Of a DNA stretch of 64,000 nucleotides, positions 17,139-26,471 are shown in pieces. The stretch covers positions 124,001 through 188,000 of the forward strand of contig JAHHDR010000028.1 of NCBI GenBank assembly GCA_019739215.1, read 5' to 3'. The notes under the pieces were generated by a model. It had not been told where the DNA came from. It did not search any database and was given only the letters and a program-made list of their open reading frames with translations. This DNA comes from Rhizobium sp. Lineage in GTDB: Bacteria; Pseudomonadota; Alphaproteobacteria; Rhizobiales; Rhizobiaceae. A program made the position numbers and the translations under genes. Every line of letters starts with the position of its first letter. The first letter of the stretch is position 1.

Positions 17139-18032
17139 ATGGCCTATGAAGAAGCATCAAGCCGCGCACCCAGCCAGAACATTCTCGAGATGGTCCGGCA
17201 GGCATTGCCGGACCTTCGCAAATCCGAGCGCAAGGTCGCCGACCGCGTTCTGGAGGATCCCGGCAGGGTCCTGACGGCCACGCTGTCGGAGGCGGCGGCC
17301 CTGTCGGATGTCAGCGAACCGACCGTGATCCGCTTCTGCGTTGCGATCGGCTGCAGCGGCTACCAGGAATTCAAGCTTCGGCTGGCGCACAGCCTGGCGC
17401 TCGGGACGACAGCGACGCATTCGGTGCTGTCCAAGGATGACAGCACGGCAGATCTGGTCGAGAAGATCTTCGGCTATACGATGACCAGTCTGGACTGGGC
17501 GCGCAGCCATCTCGACACGGATGCGCTGGGACGTGCCATCGCGCTGCTCAGCGAAGCCCGCAGCATCGAATTTTTCGGGCTGGGCGCATCCGGCATCGTG
17601 GCGCTCGATGCCCAGCAGAAGTTCCCGCTGTTCGGGGTGCCCTGCGGCGCGCAAGCCGACACCCACCAGCAGCTGATGACGGCATCCATGATGCAGCCCG
17701 GCGACGTTGCGGTGATCTTCTCCAACACCGGGCAGACCATCGCCATGATCGAGGTCGCCGAGGTCGCCCGCGCGGGCGGCGCCAAGGTGATCTGCGTATC
17801 GGGTTCCCGATCGCCGCTGCTCACCCATTGCGACGTGGCGATCCTGATCGAGACGCTGGACAACACCGATATCTACACGCCGACGATCTCCCGCATCGCG
17901 GCGCTCGTCGTCGTCGACATTCTCAGTTCCGCGGTGGGTCTGCGGCGCGACGCAGAGCATGGCCAGCGCTTCGAGAACATGAAGCAACTGCTGCGCAACC
18001 AGCGTGTGAATGGACCGAAGAAACCCGCCTGA
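17139..18032 (+). CDS. RpiR/MurR-family transcriptional regulator
   Basis: A 297-residue RpiR protein. The N-terminal helix-turn-helix domain (about 15-90) contains LPDLRKSERKVADRVLEDP and ALSDVSEPTVIRFCVAIGCSGYQEFK. The C-terminal SIS domain (about 125-265) contains FFGLGASGIVALDAQQKF and VAVIFSNTGQT, which bind phosphosugars. It closes the plus-strand sugar operon. The conserved operator-like palindrome centred on ATTGAAACAAT begins about 100 bp downstream, before the peptide-type importer, and again at 26.4 kb, so it may control those units too. Confidence 0.92.
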   Translation: MAYEEASSRAPSQNILEMVRQALPDLRKSERKVADRVLEDPGRVLTATLSEAAALSDVSEPTVIRFCVAIGCSGYQEFKLRLAHSLALGTTATHSVLSKDDSTADLVEKIFGYTMTSLDWARSHLDTDALGRAIALLSEARSIEFFGLGASGIVALDAQQKFPLFGVPCGAQADTHQQLMTASMMQPGDVAVIFSNTGQTIAMIEVAEVARAGGAKVICVSGSRSPLLTHCDVAILIETLDNTDIYTPTISRIAALVVVDILSSAVGLRRDAEHGQRFENMKQLLRNQRVNGPKKPA

Positions 18033-18100
18033 GCGGTGACCGCCGCCGGTCGGGGCCTCCGGCATATCCAGGATCGTACAGCGTCCGCTGACCTGACCTT

Positions 18101-18186
18101 TTCCCATAACTAATACCTATCGAATTCGCCGGACACACATATTGAAACAATGTGTCTGCGTGACAGAATGCTTTGCAGGCCGAAGC
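18101..18186 (+). promoter_or_regulatory. Promoter/operator cassette, copy 1 (core ATTGAAACAAT)
   Basis: About 85 bp that recur with roughly three quarters identity at 26362-26446. The core ATTGAAACAAT is at 18141-18151. Arms around the central AAA match at 9 of 11 positions on each side, giving a 25-bp dyad. TTGAAA (18142-18147) and CAGAAT (18164-18169) could serve as -35 and -10, 16 bp apart, placing the dyad on the -35. It lies 140 bp upstream of the importer gene at 18332. The rest of the 18033-18331 gap shows nothing I can support. Confidence 0.7.
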
Positions 18187-18331
18187 CTTTGCTCGACGCC
18201 GGACGCAGGCGGATGACGGGCTTCTGCCCGGATGCGGCGAACCCGCTCCATCCGGAAGCAAGGAATTGCCGATCGGTCTCCGCATTCCGGCGGCCGTCGG
18301 GATCGACGCAGGCATGCCAGCTTGAGGGGTG

Positions 18332-19303
18332 ATGACGGTGCGTGGAGAGCTACTCGGCTTTGTGGTGCGGCGCATCATGCATTCCATCCCTCTGGTGATC
18401 GGGGTCTCGATCATCGGCTTTTCCATCATGCATCTCGCGCCGGGCGGGCCGCTATCGGTCTATACGCTCAACCCCACCATCACCGCTGCCGACCTCGAGC
18501 GCCTGCGCGTCTCGCTCGGTCTCGACCAGCCGCTTCACATGCAGTATTTCGGCTGGGTGAAGTCCATGCTGACAGGCACATGGGGCTACACGATCTTCGG
18601 CGGCCGGCCGGTTCTCGACGTGATCCTCGAGCGGCTGCCCGCGACCCTTCTGCTGATGGGTACGTCGCTGGCGCTGGCCATGATCATCGGCACGCTGCTC
18701 GGAGTTCTCGGCGCCGTCCGGCGCAACTCGATCTTCGACTACCTCGCCACGACGGGCGCGATGTTCGCGCTGTCGTTCCCGACCTTCTGGTTCGGGCTGA
18801 TGGCGATCTACATCTTCGCGATCGAACTTCGCTGGCTGCCTTCCGGCGGCATGTACGACTTCGGCGAGGAAGGCAATCTCCTCAACTTGATCAAGCATCT
18901 CATCCTTCCTGTGACGGTGCTGACCCTGGTGCTGGTCGCGACCTGGAGCCGCTATGCCCGGTCGAGCTTCCTCGAAGTGATCCAACAGGATTATATCCGC
19001 ACGGCCCGGTCCAAGGGCCTGAGCGGTGGGCAGGTCCTCGCGCGCCATGCCTTTCCCAACGCGGTCATCCCGCTGGTGGCGCTTCTCGGCGTGCAACTGC
19101 CGACGCTGTTCTCGGGGGCGCTGGTCGCCGAGACCATCTTCGGCTGGCCGGGCATGGGGCGGCTCTTCGTCGATGCGCTCAATACCCAGGAACATTCGAT
19201 CCTGATGGGCATGGTCATGTTCACCGCGCTCTTCGTCATCGTCGCCAACCTGATTGCGGACATCGCCATCGCGCTGATCGATCCGCGCGTGAAACTGGCC
19301 TGA
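18332..19303 (+). CDS. Peptide-type ABC transporter permease (DppB family)
   Basis: A 323-residue permease with six predicted membrane segments. It shows the DppB N-terminal pattern (VVRRIMHSIPLVIGVSIIGFSIMHLAPG), the EAA-loop region DYIRTARSKGLSGGQVLARHAFPNAVIPL near 225-255, and the family ending IDPRVKLA. It pairs with the DppC-type permease 15 bases downstream. The start is uncertain: GAGGGG directly precedes GTG 18329 and ATG 18332, while GTG 18338 has better spacing. The substrate of this family ranges from peptides to opines and sugars. Confidence 0.92.
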   Translation: MTVRGELLGFVVRRIMHSIPLVIGVSIIGFSIMHLAPGGPLSVYTLNPTITAADLERLRVSLGLDQPLHMQYFGWVKSMLTGTWGYTIFGGRPVLDVILERLPATLLLMGTSLALAMIIGTLLGVLGAVRRNSIFDYLATTGAMFALSFPTFWFGLMAIYIFAIELRWLPSGGMYDFGEEGNLLNLIKHLILPVTVLTLVLVATWSRYARSSFLEVIQQDYIRTARSKGLSGGQVLARHAFPNAVIPLVALLGVQLPTLFSGALVAETIFGWPGMGRLFVDALNTQEHSILMGMVMFTALFVIVANLIADIAIALIDPRVKLA

Positions 19304-19317
19304 CGGGGGATGATGCC

Positions 19318-20205
19318 ATGACGGACGCCGTTGCTACTTCCCGCTCCGCCCGCCGCTCCTACGGCGCCATGATCCTGCGCCGCTTCATGGGTCACCGCCT
19401 GGCCGTGGCCGGTGCGATCGTGGTCGTCCTGCTCTGCTTCTCGGCTCTGTTCGCGCAGTTCCTCGCGCCGCATGATCCGTTGCTGATCGACACGTCCAAG
19501 CGCTTCCTGTCGCCCTTCGTCTCCTGGGATTATCCGCTCGGCACCGACGATCTCGGCCGCGACACACTCAGCCGCCTGCTCCATGGCGGCCAGGTCTCGC
19601 TTGTCGTCGGCATCGTTGCCATGATCACCACCATGATCACGGGCACGCTGGTCGGGCTGGCCGCCGGTTATTATGGCGGCGTCGTCGACAACCTGTTGAT
19701 GCGCTTCGTCGACACGCTGCTCTGCTTCCCGCAGGTGTTCCTGCTGCTGGTCATCGCCGCCTTCGTGCCGCCGACCATCCTGTCGATCTCGCTGATCATC
19801 GGCCTGACGTCCTGGATGGAGGTGGCGCGCATCGTCCGTGCCCAAGTCTCCACCATCAAGGAAGCGGATTTCGTCCAGGCCTCGCGCGGCTATGGCGCCT
19901 CCAACTGGCGCATCATGATGGTGGAGCTGCTGCCCAACATCCTGGCGCCGGTGCTGGTTGCCGCGACGCTGAAGGTCGCCACCGCGGTGCTGATGGAATC
20001 CTACATCAGCTTCCTCGGCTATGGCGTGCAGCCGCCGCTGGCGAGCTGGGGCAACATGCTGACCAACGCCCAGGGCTATTTCGACACCGTGCCCTGGCTC
20101 GCCATCCTGCCCGGCGTGCTGATCACGCTCACCGTCATGAGCTTCAACCTGTTCGGCGACGGCCTGCGCGATGCATTCGATGCCAGACTGAAGCTCGACC
20201 CGTGA
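19318..20205 (+). CDS. Peptide-type ABC transporter permease (DppC family)
   Basis: A 295-residue permease with an N-terminal membrane segment (LAVAGAIVVVLLCFSALFAQFLAPHDP), the family motif YPLGTDDLGRDTLSRLLHGGQVSL near 75, the EAA loop (EADFVQASRGYGASNWRIMMVELLPN) near 190, and the ending FNLFGDGLRDAFDARLKLDP. The ATG at 19318 begins MTDAVATSR and is 14 bases after the DppB stop. It forms the heterodimeric channel with DppB. The upstream part of the same open frame overlaps dppB in the wrong frame and is not coding. Confidence 0.93.
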   Translation: MTDAVATSRSARRSYGAMILRRFMGHRLAVAGAIVVVLLCFSALFAQFLAPHDPLLIDTSKRFLSPFVSWDYPLGTDDLGRDTLSRLLHGGQVSLVVGIVAMITTMITGTLVGLAAGYYGGVVDNLLMRFVDTLLCFPQVFLLLVIAAFVPPTILSISLIIGLTSWMEVARIVRAQVSTIKEADFVQASRGYGASNWRIMMVELLPNILAPVLVAATLKVATAVLMESYISFLGYGVQPPLASWGNMLTNAQGYFDTVPWLAILPGVLITLTVMSFNLFGDGLRDAFDARLKLDP

Positions 20206-20258
20206 ATCTCGTTCCCGAACTGCCAGTCAACACAAAACCAAAAAAGAGGAGAACAGAA

Positions 20259-21887
20259 ATGACCAGCAATTTCATCATCAATCGGCGTACGCTGCTAAAG
20301 GGTGCGGCCGCCTCCGGCCTCATCCTTCCGGCCACCGGGCTCTATGCGCCGGCGCTGGCGCAGTCCAGCCGCGAGCGGGTGATCTTCGCCACCACCCAGG
20401 AGCCGGTGCAGTTCAATCCGTTGCTCTATGCGAATGGCGGTACCGACACCATCGTCGAAGCCCTGGTCTTCGACGCGCTTTGGGACGTCAACGACAAGGG
20501 CGAGTTCATCCCCAACCTTGCCGCCGAACTCCCGACCCGCGAGAATGGCGGCATTTCCGAGGACGGCAAGACCTGGAAGATCAATCTCAAGCGCGACGTG
20601 ACGTGGAGCGACGGCCAGCCCTTCACCGCAAGGGATGTCGAATTCACTTACCAGACCATCATCAATCCCGCCGTCGCCGCCCGTTCGCGCAGCGGCTTCG
20701 ACCTGATCGACAGCCTCAAGGTGGTCGACGATCACACGGTCGAGATCGTGCTGAAGCGCGCCTATGTGCCGTTCTACTGGGCGTGGCAGAGCATGCATAT
20801 CGTGCCGCACCACCTGCTTTCCACCGAGGCCGACATGAACACGTCCGGCTTCAACGCCAATCCGGTCGGCACCGGCGCCTATCTGCTCAAGTCCCGCACG
20901 GCCGGCAGTCACATGGTCTACGAGGCCAACCCGAACTACCATCGCGGCGCGCCGAAGATCCCCCAGTTCATCCACAAATTCATCCCCGACCAACTGGTCG
21001 CCTATGGCCAGATGAAGACCGGCGAGATCGACCATTTCGGCCTGATGGGCATTCCCTTCGACCGCTGGGACGAAGCGAGGGCGCTGCCGGATCGCCATTT
21101 CTTTCTCAATCCGCAGCCCTATGTGCAGTTCATCTACTTCAACACCGAGAAGCCGCAGTTCAAGGACCCGAAGGTCCGCAAGGCGCTCTACATCGCCTGC
21201 GAGATGCAGAAGTCGATCGACGACATCAACTTCGGCTCGACACCGCGCACGCTGTCCTACCTGCACACCTCTCACTGGGCCTACAACAAGGACATGAAGG
21301 AAGAGACCGCCAACCCAACGCTTGCCGCCAAGATGCTCGACGAGGCCGGCTGGCTGGTCGGCGCCGACGGCATCCGCGAGAAGGATGGCGTGAAGCTCAA
21401 GTTCACCTGCTCGACCACGGCGGGCGTTCCTTCGCGTCAGGCCTCGCAGGCTCTCTTCCAGCAGAACTGGAAGCAGATCGGCGTCGACATGGAGATCAAG
21501 AACATGCCGGGCTCCGTCGTCTGGGGCGACTACCTGACCAAGCACCAGTATGACACGCTGCTCGTCGCCTGGGAGCCGCCCGTCGGCATGGACCCGGACT
21601 ATTCCTCGCGCTGCCACTCCAACGCGATCACCAACGGCGCCAACTACACCCAGTACAAGAACCCCAAGGTCGACGAACTCCTCGATCTCGGCGTTACCCA
21701 GACCAATGTCGAGGAACGCAAGGAAACCTATGGCAAGGTCCAGCAGATCCTGCTCGACGAGGTGCCCTTCGCGCCGCAGTTCTCGGTCGTCCAGGGCAAC
21801 ATGAACGTCTCGGCGCTGCAGAATATCAAGCCGAACCAGTACGTTACCGACGCCGCCTGGAACGTGCATGAATGGTCATGGGCCTGA
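20259..21887 (+). CDS. Peptide-type ABC transporter substrate-binding protein (SBP_bac_5)
   Basis: A 542-residue periplasmic binding protein. The N-terminus NRRTLLKGAAASGLILP carries a twin-arginine motif and a hydrophobic segment ending ALAQS, so export by Tat is likely. The family pattern LAAELPTRENGGISEDGKTWKINLKRDVTWSDGQPF occurs at about 85-125 in pieces. AGAGGAGAA precedes the ATG at 20259. It delivers a peptide, opine or similar solute to the two permeases. A strong hairpin follows the stop codon. The oxidoreductase downstream suggests an amine or amino-acid-like ligand. Confidence 0.92.
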   Translation: MTSNFIINRRTLLKGAAASGLILPATGLYAPALAQSSRERVIFATTQEPVQFNPLLYANGGTDTIVEALVFDALWDVNDKGEFIPNLAAELPTRENGGISEDGKTWKINLKRDVTWSDGQPFTARDVEFTYQTIINPAVAARSRSGFDLIDSLKVVDDHTVEIVLKRAYVPFYWAWQSMHIVPHHLLSTEADMNTSGFNANPVGTGAYLLKSRTAGSHMVYEANPNYHRGAPKIPQFIHKFIPDQLVAYGQMKTGEIDHFGLMGIPFDRWDEARALPDRHFFLNPQPYVQFIYFNTEKPQFKDPKVRKALYIACEMQKSIDDINFGSTPRTLSYLHTSHWAYNKDMKEETANPTLAAKMLDEAGWLVGADGIREKDGVKLKFTCSTTAGVPSRQASQALFQQNWKQIGVDMEIKNMPGSVVWGDYLTKHQYDTLLVAWEPPVGMDPDYSSRCHSNAITNGANYTQYKNPKVDELLDLGVTQTNVEERKETYGKVQQILLDEVPFAPQFSVVQGNMNVSALQNIKPNQYVTDAAWNVHEWSWA

Positions 21888-21900
21888 TCGACCGACAATG

Positions 21901-21925
21901 CCGGCGCGCGGCTTTCGCGCGCCGG
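21901..21925. terminator. Perfect stem-loop after the binding-protein gene
   Basis: CCGGCGCGCG (21901-21910) and CGCGCGCCGG (21916-21925) form a perfect 10-bp stem around GCTTT, 13 bases after the stop of the binding-protein gene. No U-run follows, so partial termination or 3'-end protection of the upstream message is more likely than a complete stop. Confidence 0.7.
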
Positions 21926-22018
21926 TGAACCTCTGGCGAGATGCCGATGATGCATGCTGACATAACGATGGCCCCGGCACATGCGCCGGAACGCGCGCAG
22001 GATGGAAAAAGGAACCTC

Positions 22019-23831
22019 ATGGGACTGCCGATACTGTCCGTCGCCAACCTGTCGGTCTCGTTCCGCACCGATGCCGGCTGGCGCAAGGTCGTCCATGACA
22101 TTTCGTTCGACGTCGCGGCGAAGGAAACGGTGGCGCTGGTCGGCGAATCAGGCTCCGGCAAGAGCGTGACGGCGCTGTCCGTGATGGGCCTGAATCCGGT
22201 TGGATCCAGCCGGGTCGAGGGAAGCGTCGTGCTGGGTGGCAACGAACTCATGGCACTGTCGGAGCGGTCCTGGCGCCGCGTCCGCGGCAACGACGTCGCC
22301 ATGATCTTCCAGGAGCCTATGACGAGCCTCAACCCGGTGCACACGATCGGCGCCCAGGTGGCGGAAACCTTGCGGTCGCATCGCAGTTTTTTCCGCCGGG
22401 AAAGCGCGCGCCGAGGCGCTGCGGCTTCTCGAACGGGTCCGCATCCCGGCGGCGAAATCGCGCTTTCACGAATATCCGCACCAGTTCTCCGGCGGCATGC
22501 GCCAGCGGGTGATGATCGCCATGGCGCTCGCCTGCCGTCCGAAGCTGCTGATCGCGGACGAGCCGACGACCGCGCTCGACGTCACGATCCAGGCACAGAT
22601 TCTCGAACTCATCAAGGAACTCCAGGACGAACAGGACATGTCCGTCCTTTTCATCACCCATGACATGGGCGTGGTCGCGGAGGTCGCCGACAGAACCGTC
22701 GTCATGTATGACGGCAGGGTGGTCGAGGCCGGTCCGACCCCTGACATCTTCGACGGCGCGCGGCACCCCTACACCCGTGCGCTGCTCTCCACCGTGCCCC
22801 GGCTGGGGTCGATGGCGGGCTTCGACCGCCCGCTACGCTTTCCCGTTGTCGACCGCATGGCGGGCGAGGCGGAACCTCCCGTCGAGACGGGCGACACGGT
22901 CCGGCGCGACGTGGCGCCGGTGCTTGAAGTCTCGGGCCTCACAACGCGCTTCGAGGTTCGTGCCGGCCTGCTCGGCAGGGTGCGCGCCCGTGTCCATGCC
23001 GTCGAGAATGTCTCCTTCCGCCTACATGCCGGCGAGACGCTGGCGCTTGTCGGCGAATCCGGTTGCGGCAAGTCGACGACCGGCCGTTCGATCCTGCGCC
23101 TGATCGAACCGCTGTCGGGATCGATCAGGCTTCAGGGCACGGAAATATCGACGCTCCCGCCCGGCGAGATGCGCGCCCAGCGGCGCCACATGCAGATGAT
23201 CTTCCAGGATCCCTTCGCCAGTCTCAATCCGCGCATGACGGTCGGTTCCTCCATTGCCCAGCCCTTGCTGGTCAATGATCTGGTCGACCGGCCGGGTGCG
23301 GCGGACAGGGTCGCCGAACTGCTGAAGAAGGTCGGCCTGGAACCGGACATGGCAAGCCGGTTTCCGCATGAATTTTCGGGCGGCCAGCGGCAGCGTGTCT
23401 GCATCGCCCGCGCGCTCGCGGTGGAGCCGCGCCTCATCGTCGCCGACGAGGCGGTCTCCGCGCTCGATGTGTCGGTGAAGGCGCAGGTCGTGAACCTGAT
23501 GCTCGACCTCCAGCAGCAGATGGGTCTCGCCTATCTCTTCGTTTCGCACGACATGGCGGTGGTCGAGCGGGTCAGTCATCGCGTCGCGGTGATGTATCTC
23601 GGCGAGATCGTGGAGATCGGCCCGCGCGCGGAGATCTTCGGCAATCCGCAGCACCCCTATACACGGCGGCTGCTGGAGGCGGTGCCGGTTCCCGATCCGG
23701 CCCGCCGGATGCACAAGCGCATTCTCGCCAATGACGAGATCCGCAGTCCGATAAGGCCCGCCGATTACGTCGCGCCGCAGCGCAAGTATCGCGACGTGTC
23801 CCCGGGCCATTCCGTCATCATCGACGGATAA
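22019..23831 (+). pseudogene. Fused peptide-type ABC ATPase (DppD-DppF), frameshifted
   Basis: A double ATPase of about 603 residues if one base is removed. Half 1 has Walker A GESGSGKS and [17 protein letters not shown]; the reading frame then breaks at six T residues (22387-22392). Dropping one T gives a canonical continuation ([16 protein letters not shown], then [13 protein letters not shown]). Half 2 has [27 protein letters not shown] and [14 protein letters not shown]. The start at 22019 (MGLPILSV) has AAGGAA upstream. It should power the 18.3-kb importer. The extra T may be a sequencing error, a real mutation, or a site of slippage. Confidence 0.85.
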
Positions 23832-23922
23832 CCGACACGGTCCGGTCCCGCGCGCACCGGACGCGGTTGCCCTGCATGCGCGACACCCGGTATGTCCACA
23901 TCATCTCGACAGGAACGAGCCA

Positions 23923-25269
23923 TTGACCGCCTTTCCCATCACCGAAGCAATGCCGATCCAGTTCGGCGGACCGTTGCCCGGCGCGGCCGATGTGGTGATC
24001 ATCGGCGGCGGCATCATCGGCGTCACCACTGCCCTGTTTCTGGCACGTCGCAACATTTCGGTCACGCTCGTCGAATAGGGGCGGGTCGCGGCGGAACAAT
24101 CGTCGCGCAACTGGGGCTGGATCCGGCAGCAGGGACGCGATCCCGACGAACTGCCGATCATGATCGAGGCGTGCCGTCTGTGGCAGGAGCTTGCCGACAG
24201 CTGCGACGATGACATCGGTCTTGCCCGGACCGGCGTGACCTACCTGGCGCGAACCGACGCCGAGATGGCGGAATTTGCCGACTTCGCGAGCCTCGCCCGG
24301 TCACATGACGTCGACACGCGTCTCCTCGATCCGGCCGGGGCGGCAGCCCTGATGCCGGCCATGGCGCGACGATACAAGGGTGCCTTGCTCACGCCCTCCG
24401 ATATGCGGGCCGAACCCTGGGTCGCGGTACCGGCGATCGCCCGCCTCGCGGCGCGGGCGGGCGTGACGATCGTCGAGAACTGCGCGGCGCGACGGCTGGA
24501 CCTGTCCGCTGGCCGGATCAGCGGGGTCTGGACCGAGCGCGGCCGCATCGCCACGTCAGCCGTGCTGGTCGCCGGCGGCGCCTGGACATCGCTCCTGCTA
24601 CGCGCGCATGGGATTTCGATCCCGCAGCTCAGCGTCAGGGCCACCGTCGCCGCGACCGCTCCCATGCCCGAGATATTCGCCGGTGCCGCCACCGATGAAC
24701 ACATCGCCTTCCGCAGGCGCCAGGACGGCGGCTATACGCTGGCGGCCGGCGGCAGCCACCAGCTCTATCTCGGACCGGACGCATTTCGCCATGCGACGAA
24801 ATACCTGCCGGCGCTGATGGCGCATCCGTTCGGCACGCGCTATCGGCCGGCCGCGCCGCATGGCTTTCCCGACGCCTGGTCGACGGCGCGGACATGGGAG
24901 GCCGATCGCGAGAGTCCCTTCGAGCGGATGCGCATTCTCGATCCCGCGCCCGAGCCATCGTCCCTGCGGGCCATGCAGGGTGGATTCCGGGCGCTGTTCC
25001 CGCAGTTCGAGAACGTACCGCTCAGGACGACCTGGGCCGGGATGATCGATGCGATGCCCGACGTCGTGCCCATCGTCGACAGGGTCGCGGCAATACCCGG
25101 CCTTTTCGTCGCCGCCGGCATGAGCGGGCATGGCTTCGGCATCGGCCCCGGCATGGGCCGCGTCATGGCTGACCTGATCCAGGGCAACGCGACCGGCCAC
25201 GATCTTGCCCGCTTCCGCCTGTCCCGCTTCAGCGACGGCAGTCCGATCCGGCCCGGCCCGGCGATCTGA
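23923..25269 (+). pseudogene. FAD-dependent oxidoreductase (DAO family) with in-frame TAG
   Basis: A DAO-family flavoprotein of about 448 codons. The dinucleotide motif VVIIGGGIIGVTTALFLARR is intact and is followed by SVTLVE, then TAG at 24076-24078, then GRVAAEQSSRNWGWIRQQGRD in the same frame. Relatives have a Lys, Gln or Glu at the stop position. Downstream coding is uninterrupted to 25269, including SGHGFGIGPGMGR. The proposed TTG start at 23923 has AGGA eight bases upstream; ATG 23950 is an alternative. It lies 91 bp after the peptide importer, so it likely oxidises the imported amino acid or amine. Confidence 0.82.
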
Positions 25270-25373
25270 TTCCAAGCAGGTTCCGGAAAAGTGTCCCACG
25301 GTTTTCCGACAAGACCCTGCGACAAGACAAAAGATCAAGCGGATGTATCGTTGGCTTGCCAACGAAAGGCTGC

Positions 25374-26294
25374 TCAGACCAACCTCGAAACCTTGCGCGC
25401 CAGGGTGATGAAATTCCGGACCGCCATCGACGCGTCGCCGCGCCGGAAGGCCACGGACAGTTCGGCCTGCGGCAGGGTCTCCGCGATCGGGCGATAGACG
25501 ACATTGGGAAGCTGGATGCAGCGCACGGACTGCGGCACGAGCGACACGCCGAGCCCCACCGAGACCATGCTGGCGATCGTCATGAAATCCCGGCCCTGCG
25601 CCCCGAGCTGTGGCTCGAACCCCGCGGAGGCACAGGCTTTCACCGTATGGGCGTGGAAGCTGACCAGCGGCGGATGCTGCGGCGTTATGAAGGTCTCGCC
25701 GGCCAGCGCGCGCAGCGAGACCGCGTCGCGGGAGGCCTGTTCGTGCACGCCGGGCAGGGCGATCATCAGGTCCTCTGCCAGAACCGGGATGGCGGCAATG
25801 CCGTCCGGCAGTGGCACCGGCGGGCGGATGAAGCCGATATCGAGGCGTCCCTCGGCGATGGCCTCGAGTTGCCGGAGCATCTCGATCTCGGAAATATCGA
25901 GATCCACGCGCGGGTGCAGGCCACGGAATTCCCCGACAAGGTTGGTCAGCATGCCGGTGTAGGCCGCCGAGCCGACATAGCCGATGGCCAGCCGGCCGAT
26001 CTCGCCCCGCGCCGCGCGCTGCGCGGTCTCGACCGCCCTGTCGACATCCGCCATGATCTTGCGCGCGTCGGCTTCGAACATTTCCCCGGCCAGCGTCATG
26101 CGGAGGCGTCGGCGGGACCGGTCGAACAGGGTGACGTCGAGGATCTGCTCGAGGATCTTGATCTGCTGGCTGAGCCCCGGCTGTGCAATATTGAGCTTCT
26201 CGGCCGCCTGCCCGAAATTCATCTCGTCGGCGATCGCGAGAAAGTATCGCAGGTGCCTGAGTTCGAGATTCCCAGCGTTCGTCTTCTTCCCCAT
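25374..26294 (-). CDS. LysR-family transcriptional regulator
   Basis: A 306-residue LysR protein. The winged helix occupies about 8-67 (LRHLRYFLAIADEMNFGQAAEKLNIAQPGLSQQIKILE in pieces), followed by the two-lobed effector domain with RLAIGYVGSAAYTG near 95. The ATG at 26294 (MGKKTN) has GGAGGG about five bases upstream; an ATG 15 bases earlier is possible. It is divergent from the CoA-transferase gene and probably regulates that operon. It converges with the disrupted oxidoreductase, 104 bp away. Confidence 0.93.
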   Translation of the reverse strand: MGKKTNAGNLELRHLRYFLAIADEMNFGQAAEKLNIAQPGLSQQIKILEQILDVTLFDRSRRRLRMTLAGEMFEADARKIMADVDRAVETAQRAARGEIGRLAIGYVGSAAYTGMLTNLVGEFRGLHPRVDLDISEIEMLRQLEAIAEGRLDIGFIRPPVPLPDGIAAIPVLAEDLMIALPGVHEQASRDAVSLRALAGETFITPQHPPLVSFHAHTVKACASAGFEPQLGAQGRDFMTIASMVSVGLGVSLVPQSVRCIQLPNVVYRPIAETLPQAELSVAFRRGDASMAVRNFITLARKVSRLV

Positions 26295-26361
26295 GCGGCC
26301 CTCCGGCATTGGCGCGACCTCGAAAAAACCGGGCGGCGTGACGCATGGATTACCAAACCAG

Positions 26362-26446
26362 TTCCATAAGTGCCACCTATCAAATTCACCGGAAGCATAT
26401 ATTGAAACAATGTGTCCGCATGACAGAATGTCCTGCAGCCGAAGCT
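26362..26446 (+). promoter_or_regulatory. Promoter/operator cassette, copy 2 (core ATTGAAACAAT)
   Basis: A near copy of the region at 18101-18186. Both contain CACCTAT/TACCTAT, AAATTCACC/GAATTCGCC, the identical core ATATTGAAACAATGTGTC and the run TGACAGAATG. The core ATTGAAACAAT is at 26401-26411. TTGAAA and CAGAAT recur at the same spacing. It lies 26 bp upstream of the CoA-transferase start at 26472. The conservation outside the core implies a duplicated promoter. Confidence 0.7.
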
Positions 26447-26471
26447 TGCGCCGGTCGTGGAAGGAGTGCAG

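Noticed and set aside
18232-19317. N-terminal extension of the DppC-type permease
   Set aside because: This part overlaps dppB in another frame and has no protein character; the permease begins at 19318.
24076-24078. Pyrrolysine or programmed read-through at the TAG
   Set aside because: No surrounding element or matching tRNA seen, and DAO enzymes do not use pyrrolysine; a point change or error is simpler.
24598-26346. Long minus-strand open frame (over 580 codons) covering the oxidoreductase and LysR genes
   Set aside because: Its translation is Arg/Gly-rich without a recognisable domain and overlaps two well-supported genes; it reflects high GC third positions.
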